A program made the translations under genes and the position numbers. This document shows positions 1-4,606 of a stretch of 11,198 nt of DNA, in pieces. The notes under the pieces were generated by a model, which saw nothing but the letters and a program-made list of their open reading frames with translations, searched no databases and had not been told where the DNA came from. Origin of the DNA: Candidatus Lloydbacteria bacterium RIFCSPLOWO2_02_FULL_54_12 (GTDB lineage Bacteria > Patescibacteriota > Minisyncoccia > Phycocordibacterales > UBA6899); assembly GCA_001819095.1 (NCBI GenBank), contig MHLS01000033.1, positions 20,308 to 31,505 of the forward strand, given 5' to 3'. How positions within the stretch are numbered: position 1 is the stretch's first letter; every line of letters starts with the position of its first letter.

Positions 1-20
1 GTGGCACACTTTGCTACACT
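1..20 (+). promoter_or_regulatory. Likely promoter and operator of the toxin-antitoxin pair
   Basis: An extended -10 element (TG at 12-13, then TACACT at 15-20) lies 6 nt before the antitoxin ATG. Transcription would therefore begin at or next to the A of the start codon and give a leaderless mRNA. An imperfect inverted repeat, GTGGCA (1-6) against TGCTAC (12-17), matches at 5 of 6 positions and overlaps the -10. This is where a ribbon-helix-helix antitoxin would be expected to bind for autoregulation. The -35 region lies at or beyond the left edge and cannot be judged. Confidence 0.4.
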
Positions 21-26
21 ACAAAC

Positions 27-242
27 ATGAGAACAACATTAAATATATCAATGCCGTCGGAGCAAAAAAAGAACGTGGATCGCATGATAAAAGACTACCA
101 TTACGCTTCTGCAAGCGAGTTTTTTCGTGATGCGGTGAGAGCGCTGGAAGAGGACAAACTTATTCAGGATATCGGAGAAAGCGAAAGAGAATTTGCTGCG
201 GGCAAGGGAAAGAAACTCCGCTCACTCAAAGATCTGATGTAA
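27..242 (+). CDS. Type II antitoxin, ribbon-helix-helix (CopG/ParD-like)
   Basis: This 71-residue protein is the likely antitoxin of the pair. Residues 3-9 (TTLNISM) form the short N-terminal beta strand of a ribbon-helix-helix fold. Residues 11-24 and about 28-43 (SASEFFRDAVRAL) form the two helices. The tail from about 44 onward is charged and Lys-rich, as expected of the segment that wraps and neutralises the toxin. Proteins of this family dimerise, bind the operator with the paired strands and repress their own promoter. The start ATG follows an extended -10 with no Shine-Dalgarno sequence, so translation is probably leaderless. The toxin gene starts 4 nt after the stop. Base composition is more A/T-rich than in the genes to the right. 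The family call is firm; the subfamily (ParD versus RelB-like) is not. Confidence 0.85.
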   Translation: MRTTLNISMPSEQKKNVDRMIKDYHYASASEFFRDAVRALEEDKLIQDIGESEREFAAGKGKKLRSLKDLM

Positions 243-246
243 ATGT

Positions 247-504
247 ATGGAAATCGAGTATTCCCCGAAGTTTGTCAGACAATTTAAAAAGTTACCCAAA
301 GAAGCAAAAGAATCCGCCGTAAAATGCGAGAAACTCTTTCGAGTAAATCCGTTCGATCCAAAATTAGAGACGCACAAACTGCACGGAACCATGAAAGAGT
401 ATTGGGCATTCTCGATCTCCTATAATTACCGCATAGGCTTTACTTTTGTGGAGGGTGATCTTGTGCGATTCCACGCGATTGGTAGCCACAATATCTACAA
501 ATAG
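247..504 (+). CDS. Type II toxin, RelE/YafQ-type mRNA interferase
   Basis: This 85-residue protein matches the RelE/ParE superfamily in size and pattern: an N-terminal strand (MEIEYSPKF), a Lys-rich helical hairpin (residues 7-31), the family signature ETHKLHG (41-47), a beta sheet with YRIGF (61-65), and a C-terminal GSHNIYK (79-85). His43, His46, Arg62, His76, His81 and Tyr84 are the polar residues placed where YafQ/RelE-type toxins carry their RNA-cleaving groups, so ribosome-dependent mRNA cleavage is a reasonable inference; gyrase poisoning (ParE-like) is less likely. The ATG at 247 is chosen because it is in frame with the whole fold; the ATG at 243 is in another frame. There is no clear Shine-Dalgarno sequence, and the 4-nt gap suggests translational coupling to the antitoxin stop. 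It converges on hutG, 20 nt away. Confidence 0.83.
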   Translation: MEIEYSPKFVRQFKKLPKEAKESAVKCEKLFRVNPFDPKLETHKLHGTMKEYWAFSISYNYRIGFTFVEGDLVRFHAIGSHNIYK

Positions 505-508
505 GGAA

Positions 509-528
509 TTGAAGGGCGGTTCCTTCAA
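509..528. terminator. Short stem-loop between convergent genes
   Basis: An 8-bp stem (TTGAAGGG at 509-516 with TCCTTCAA at 521-528, including one G-T pair) closes a 4-nt loop. It lies between the toxin stop (502-504) and the hutG stop (525-527) and includes the latter. The position suits a bidirectional transcription end, but neither side has a proper T-tract, so intrinsic termination would be weak. Confidence 0.35.
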
Positions 529-1487
529 AGACGCCCCGCGAAGCCCGCGCAAAATTCGAGGATGATGTTTGCCGCGAGGCGGCTTGTTCTTTCGTCGACA
601 TCGAAGAGAGGGTTCACCTCCACGATCTCGAAGAGGCGGACCTTTGGGTTGCGGCCCGCAAGATAGGCGAAACGCAGGATGTCCTCCGGGAAAAGGCCGT
701 CGGAAGACGGTGCGCTTGAGCCCGGCGCGAACGCCTGCGCGACGACGTCGATGTCGATGCTCACAAAAAGCGCGGCGCAGGACTTTGTGCGGGAGGCGAG
801 TGCGCTCATGACGCGATCGGCTCCGAGCTTGCGCACATCGGAAAGTAAAACTATCGACGCGTGTTTCTTCAAGAGATATTCTCGATGCGCTTTCGCGTTC
901 ACCTGTCCCTGCACGCCAATCTCGGCGAAGTGCTTTCCGTCGATGACGCCCTCCGCGAGGAGGCGGCGGTAGGGAGTGCCGCTCGTGAGTTTTCCTCCCA
1001 CGACAGGACGCACGTCGAAATGTGCGTCGATGTTGGCACCGCCCACCCGCCCCTTCGTCGCGCGGGTGAGCGCTCGTACCGAGGCATAGGAAATGTCGTT
1101 CCCACCGCCCAAGACGATTGCGGCCTTCGCCTTGGCGAGCACTTCTCCCACGGTGTTCTCAATGCGTTCGTGCATTGCCCTCGAGTTTTTCGTCGGAGTG
1201 ACGTTTCCGCAGTCGGCGATAGAGAGTCGCGAGAGGTCAGCGTTCTCGCTAATGTTGTACGCCGTCCCGTAGCGGGCAAGTTGTTCCCTGATCGCGTCCG
1301 GCGCCTTTGCCGCGCCGATACGTCCGCCGGAGAGCCGCACGCCTTCATCAAAAGGGACGCCGACAATGCCGATATCACACTTTTCCTTTCCGTTCCACCG
1401 CCGGACGAGCGAGCGGAATCGCGGGTCATCCGCGTTGGCACTTTTCGTATCGAGCTTTATTTGCGAGGGTTTGAGGAATGTTGTCAT
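525..1487 (-). CDS. hutG: Formimidoylglutamase-like enzyme (arginase/agmatinase fold)
   Basis: This 320-residue ureohydrolase-family protein most resembles HutG, which hydrolyses N-formimidoyl-L-glutamate to glutamate and formamide at the end of histidine degradation. The HutG-type N-terminus is present (GVPFDEGVRLSGGRIGAAKAP, about residues 43-63). Metal-site motifs follow in order: GGGND (127-131), DAHFD (154-158), SIDIDV (244-249) and a C-terminal EVNP (290-293). The first motif normally carries a His ligand (GGGH/GGDH) and here has Asn130; Asp154, His156, Asp158, Asp245, Asp247 and Glu290 are kept. Cytoplasmic, Mn-dependent in the family. The ATG at 1487 is preferred to an in-frame TTG at 1493; neither has a good Shine-Dalgarno sequence, and a stop codon just upstream at 1503-1505 rules out a longer N-terminus. 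It lies downstream of hutH on the same strand, which supports the HutG reading, but arginase, agmatinase or guanidinobutyrase activity cannot be excluded. Confidence 0.78.
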   Translation of the reverse strand: MTTFLKPSQIKLDTKSANADDPRFRSLVRRWNGKEKCDIGIVGVPFDEGVRLSGGRIGAAKAPDAIREQLARYGTAYNISENADLSRLSIADCGNVTPTKNSRAMHERIENTVGEVLAKAKAAIVLGGGNDISYASVRALTRATKGRVGGANIDAHFDVRPVVGGKLTSGTPYRRLLAEGVIDGKHFAEIGVQGQVNAKAHREYLLKKHASIVLLSDVRKLGADRVMSALASRTKSCAALFVSIDIDVVAQAFAPGSSAPSSDGLFPEDILRFAYLAGRNPKVRLFEIVEVNPLFDVDERTSRLAANIILEFCAGFAGRL

Positions 1488-1515
1488 ACTCAACTCGAGA
1501 GTCTAAGCCACCAGC

Positions 1516-1623
1516 TGATTCAAGGTCTCACCTTTGCGTCGAGCCCCACAAAGAGTACTTCCATTTTTCTAAGAAGAATACTTCTAAGAAAAATTGGTCG
1601 CCCCAAGGAGAGACCTTGAATCA
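1516..1623. other. Cloverleaf-like palindromic intergenic element
   Basis: A perfect 14-bp inverted repeat (TGATTCAAGGTCTC at 1516-1529, its complement at 1610-1623) encloses 80 nt that hold three further hairpins. One has CTTTG/CAAAG arms (1532-1536 with 1549-1553). The central one runs 1563-1594, with an 8-bp outer and a 5-bp inner stem separated by an A-A mismatch and an AATA loop. The third is TTGG/CCAA (1594-1597 with 1603-1606). The right outer arm ends exactly on the hutH stop codon (1621-1623). It could be a structured RNA element in the hutH-hutG transcript, a processing or attenuation site, or a small palindromic mobile or repetitive element. It does not look like a simple intrinsic terminator, because no T-run follows the outer stem. 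Confidence 0.6.
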
Positions 1624-3129
1624 CAAAAAGTCGCCGTTCCGAAGATGCGACAGGATCGCGTCGATATCTTTTGACACCAAACGGTCCTTTTTGAGCGTTT
1701 GTACGGAGCGGCGCACGGTCTCCTTGATGCCGCGTGCGGATGCACTGAATGATGAAAGCTTTACCGCCTTTTGTTCGATCATGATGTCCATCGCCTGTGC
1801 GACGAGCAAGAGTTCGATAGCGAGGATGCGTTCGCAGTTGCGCAAGATCTGCGCGGCTTTGGTTGCGGAGGTCATTGCCATCGAAACGAAATCCTCCTGA
1901 TTCGCCGAGACGGGGAGGGTCTGAATGCTCGCGGGGTGCGCAAGAACGCTGTTCTCCGCGACCAAAGCGGCGATGAGGTAGTGCGGGATCATCAGTCCGG
2001 TATTGGTCCCGCTTTCAAAGATAAGGAACGGCGGGAGTCCGGAAAGCGAGGAGTTGAGGAGGCGTTCGACGCGTCGCTCGATCACCTTACTTCCGGCCGT
2101 GAGTGCGATCGCGAGCCCGTCGAGCGCGAATGCGAGCGCCTGCGCGTGGAAATTGCCGCCGGAGAGCGCTTTCACCTTCCCGCCTTTGACGAAAAAGAGG
2201 GGATTGTCGGTGACGGAGTTGAGCTCGATCTCGACCGTAGTCTTTGTACGCATGATCTCCCCCAATATCGCGCCGTCTACCTGCGGAGTACAGCGAATGA
2301 CGTACGGGTCCTGCGCTTTTGCCTTCGGTCGGTCGACGAGCGCACTTCCGCGGAGATACTTTCGCAGATCCCGTGCGACGGCCACCTGTCCCGGATGCGG
2401 CTTGAGCGCGTGAATGTCCGCGTCGATACTCGATGTCCGCGCGCCGAAGATCTCGAAGAGTGCCGCCGTAGCCCGCACCGACCCCGCGAGGAAGCGCTCC
2501 GCTCCGTATACGGCGAACGCCGCCTGACTCGTCGTCACCTCGGTGCCGTTGATGAGACTCAATGCTTCTTTGGGGAGGAGTGTGTGCGTGATGCCGAGCT
2601 TCCGGAGGACACTTGCCGCGGAAATTCTTTTCCCGTTGACGCGTACGTCTCCTTTCCCGAGCAAGGGGAGCGCGAGATGTGCAAGTGGAATGAGATCGCC
2701 GCTCGCTCCGAGTGAACCTTGCATGGGAAGGAGCGGAGCAACACCGTGATCGAAGAGCGCGATCAGTTTTTGTATCGCCCCGACCGTTATTCCCGAGTAG
2801 CCTTTTGCGCGCGCGTTCACGACCAAGAAGAGCGCGCCACGGGCGACGTCGTCGGCGAAGTACGGCTCGCCCCCGCATGCGTGGCTCATGATGATGTTCT
2901 CTTGCAGTTCCGCGAGCTTGTCGCCGGAGAGGTAGACGTCGCAAAGGTCTCCAATCCCCGTGTTCACTCCGTAGACGGGCACCTTGTTCCTGACGATGGC
3001 CTCGACCGCTTTGGCGCCCTTATTGATCGCCCCGACGGTAGCAGGGGGGAGGGACATACGCGAGTCCGGTTGCGCTAGGGCGATGAAGCGGTCGACCGTG
3101 AGCCGCAGGACAGGTACGTTGGTCTTCAT
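1621..3129 (-). CDS. hutH: Histidine ammonia-lyase (histidase)
   Basis: This 502-residue, full-length member of the aromatic amino acid lyase family converts L-histidine to trans-urocanate and ammonia in the cytoplasm; the family is tetrameric. The MIO prosthetic group would form from Ala142-Ser143-Gly144 inside GSLGASGDLIPLAHL. Other family residues visible are Tyr53 (VYGVNTG), Ser82-His83 (SHACGGE, the His-lyase type selectivity pair rather than the HL of Tyr or FL of Phe lyases), Asn194 (LINGTEVTT), Tyr276 and Arg279 (DPYVIRC), and Glu412 in SANQEDFVSM. Two small oddities are a Phe414 where many histidases have His (QEDHVSM) and a SHACG-GEP stretch one residue shorter than the usual SHAxGxGEP. 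The ATG at 3129 is chosen over 3144 because GGGGGA sits 7 nt upstream of it and the promoter leaves almost no leader before 3144. It is followed by the cloverleaf element and hutG on the same strand. hutU and hutI are not in this window. Confidence 0.9.
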   Translation of the reverse strand: MKTNVPVLRLTVDRFIALAQPDSRMSLPPATVGAINKGAKAVEAIVRNKVPVYGVNTGIGDLCDVYLSGDKLAELQENIIMSHACGGEPYFADDVARGALFLVVNARAKGYSGITVGAIQKLIALFDHGVAPLLPMQGSLGASGDLIPLAHLALPLLGKGDVRVNGKRISAASVLRKLGITHTLLPKEALSLINGTEVTTSQAAFAVYGAERFLAGSVRATAALFEIFGARTSSIDADIHALKPHPGQVAVARDLRKYLRGSALVDRPKAKAQDPYVIRCTPQVDGAILGEIMRTKTTVEIELNSVTDNPLFFVKGGKVKALSGGNFHAQALAFALDGLAIALTAGSKVIERRVERLLNSSLSGLPPFLIFESGTNTGLMIPHYLIAALVAENSVLAHPASIQTLPVSANQEDFVSMAMTSATKAAQILRNCERILAIELLLVAQAMDIMIEQKAVKLSSFSASARGIKETVRRSVQTLKKDRLVSKDIDAILSHLRNGDFL

Positions 3130-3162
3130 AAAGAAATCCCCCATGGAGAGGTGATGCTCTAT

Positions 3163-3190
3163 AGTATAGTCGCTTGCGTCTCTAAATCAA
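3163..3190 (-). promoter_or_regulatory. Sigma70-type promoter of hutH
   Basis: On the minus strand a -35 TTGATT (3190-3185) and a -10 TATACT (3168-3163) are separated by 16 nt. The predicted start of transcription near 3156 leaves about 27 nt before the ATG at 3129, enough for the GGGGGA Shine-Dalgarno sequence at 3142-3137. This supports the shorter hutH start. Confidence 0.6.
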
Positions 3191-3221
3191 CGCGTGCCGT
3201 CGCTTTTTGGCCAGCGATAAG

Positions 3222-3243
3222 AAAAAACCCGCCCAAAGGCGGG
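3222..3243 (-). terminator. Intrinsic terminator of the Na+/H+ antiporter gene
   Basis: Read on the minus strand, the stem CCCGCC/GGCGGG with a 4-nt loop (TTTG) is followed directly by six T residues (3227-3222). It begins 15 nt after the antiporter stop codon and is a classical rho-independent terminator. A run of nine C (minus strand; G on plus, 3241-3249) overlaps the stem base. Confidence 0.88.
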
Positions 3244-3258
3244 GGGGGGTAGCGGTCG

Positions 3259-4512
3259 CTACGACGCGGTGACGGACTTGTCGCTCTCAAATCTTCGCAC
3301 AAGGCGTCCCATGGTGAGACCTTGGACGAGGACCGAAAAGACGACGACCATGTACGTGATAAGGATCAATGCGTCGCGACTTTCTCCGTGCGGAAGCGCG
3401 AGTGCGAGCGCGAACGAGACGCCGCCGCGCAATCCGCCCCAAGTGAGAAGCGGAATCGCATTCCGACCGAACGGTTTGAGTGTGTACGAGACGAACGAGG
3501 AGAGCGACACGCTCGCGAATCTCCCGAAAAGGACGAGGGGAATGACGGCGAATCCGGCGAGCGCGTACGTGAACTTCACGTTCACGAGGAGCGCTTCGAA
3601 TCCGACGAGCACGAAGAGGAGCACGTTCAGGATGTCGTCGACGACGTTCCAGAAGATGTCGAGGTTGTGCCGCGTCTTCTCCGACATACCGAACTTCCGC
3701 GCGTGATTGCCGATGACAAGACCGGCGACGACGACGGCGAGCGGTCCGGAGACGTGGAGTACGGAAGCGAGTGCGTAGCCTCCCGCAACCAAGGCGAGCG
3801 AGAGCAGAATCTCGACGTGATAGTCATCGACGCGCCGGATGAGCTCGAAGGCCGCATAGCCGATTGCGAGGCCATAGAGGATTCCGCCCGCCGCTTCGCG
3901 AAGAAAGAGGAGCGCGACCCCGGAGGTGGTGACGGGTGCATCACCGGAGAAAAGCGCGAGGAGGACGACGAAGAGAACGACACCGGTGCCGTCGTTGAAG
4001 AGCGCTTCGCCCGCAATCTTCATCTTCACGCTTTCGGGCACCTTCGCGGTCTTGAGAAGCGCAAGCGTTGCGACGGGATCCGTCGGCGAGATGAGCGCGC
4101 CGAAGAGCAGGCACATGAGGAACGGCAACTCGAATCCGAAAAGCGGGAAGAGGAAGTAGGCACCCGTTCCAATCACCGCCGCCGAAATGACGACGCCGAG
4201 CGACGCCAAGATGCCGATCGGCCACTTCTGTTCGAGGAATTCTCCGAGGTTGATGTGGAGCGCTCCCGCGAAGAGGAGGAAGCACAAGATGCCTTGGAGC
4301 AACGCTTCGCTGAAGTCGATCGATTGCACCGCTTTCGTCGCGGGGGCGATCATGTCGACACCGATCTCACGCAATCCGAAGAGCGCGAAGACCGCGACGA
4401 GCGAGATCAGCATGAGTCCGACGGTCTTGGGAAGTCGGAAGAACTTGTAGTTGAGGAAGCTGAAGAGTGCCGAAGTGGTGAGCAGGAGCGCGACCGTGTC
4501 GTACCAGTGCAT
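3259..4512 (-). CDS. Na+/H+ antiporter, CPA1 (NhaP/NHE-like) family
   Basis: This 417-residue polytopic membrane protein has about a dozen hydrophobic segments. Family hallmarks are in the right order: GALISPTDPVAT (138-149, with the Thr-Asp-Pro of the unwound helix), GEALFNDGTGVV (168-179, with Asn173-Asp174, the ion-binding pair of electroneutral CPA1 exchangers) and WGGLRGGVSFALAL (358-371, with Arg362). It should exchange Na+ (or K+/Li+) for H+ across the cytoplasmic membrane for pH and salt homeostasis. The C-terminus is short (about 20 residues after the last helix), with no regulatory nucleotide-binding domain visible. The ATG at 4512 is chosen because GAGGAA lies 5 nt upstream and a promoter sits just behind. 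The open frame runs on past this to 5394 only because it is antisense to the macroglobulin gene. It has its own promoter and terminator and is divergent from the macroglobulin gene. Confidence 0.93.
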   Translation of the reverse strand: MHWYDTVALLLTTSALFSFLNYKFFRLPKTVGLMLISLVAVFALFGLREIGVDMIAPATKAVQSIDFSEALLQGILCFLLFAGALHINLGEFLEQKWPIGILASLGVVISAAVIGTGAYFLFPLFGFELPFLMCLLFGALISPTDPVATLALLKTAKVPESVKMKIAGEALFNDGTGVVLFVVLLALFSGDAPVTTSGVALLFLREAAGGILYGLAIGYAAFELIRRVDDYHVEILLSLALVAGGYALASVLHVSGPLAVVVAGLVIGNHARKFGMSEKTRHNLDIFWNVVDDILNVLLFVLVGFEALLVNVKFTYALAGFAVIPLVLFGRFASVSLSSFVSYTLKPFGRNAIPLLTWGGLRGGVSFALALALPHGESRDALILITYMVVVFSVLVQGLTMGRLVRRFESDKSVTAS

Positions 4513-4545
4513 AGTGTTTCCTCGGTCATTCAATGAACCCGATGA

Positions 4546-4574
4546 TTTATAACACGTATTCGATTTCTGGTCAA
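4546..4574 (-). promoter_or_regulatory. Sigma70-type promoter of the antiporter gene
   Basis: On the minus strand a -35 TTGACC (4574-4569) and a -10 TATAAA (4551-4546) are separated by 17 nt, close to consensus. The leader of about 27 nt carries the GAGGAA Shine-Dalgarno sequence (4523-4518). Its -35 overlaps the candidate -35 of the divergent macroglobulin promoter. Confidence 0.68.
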
Positions 4575-4596
4575 TTTTTTGACGAAGGAGTATAAT
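4568..4596 (+). promoter_or_regulatory. Promoter of the macroglobulin gene, probably giving a leaderless mRNA
   Basis: A consensus -10 TATAAT lies at 4591-4596, with a weaker -35 candidate TGGTCA at 4568-4573 (17-nt spacing, 4 of 6 matches to TTGACA). Transcription would begin near 4603, only a few bases before the ATG at 4607. An AAGGAG at 4585-4590 resembles a Shine-Dalgarno sequence but is 16 nt from the ATG, and it would lie upstream of this transcription start, so it is either unused or works only on a longer transcript. Confidence 0.55.
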
Positions 4597-4606
4597 CACA
4601 GCAAAT

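Noticed and set aside
1771..2715. Plus-strand ORF opposite hutH
   Set aside because: Arg/Glu-rich composition with no family resemblance; the minus strand carries clear histidase motifs throughout.
3200..3217. Small inverted repeat TCGCT/AGCGA upstream of hutH
   Set aside because: Only 5 bp with an 8-nt loop and no T-tract; not convincing beside the clear terminator at 3222-3243.
3241..3249. Run of nine G as a possible phase-variation tract
   Set aside because: It lies after the antiporter stop and outside any coding or promoter element, so slippage would have no obvious effect; it may also be a sequencing or assembly soft spot.
3322..4536. 404-residue plus-strand ORF opposite the antiporter
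   Set aside because: Its product is almost all Glu, Arg and Asp in low-complexity runs, a typical shadow of a G/C-rich membrane-protein gene.
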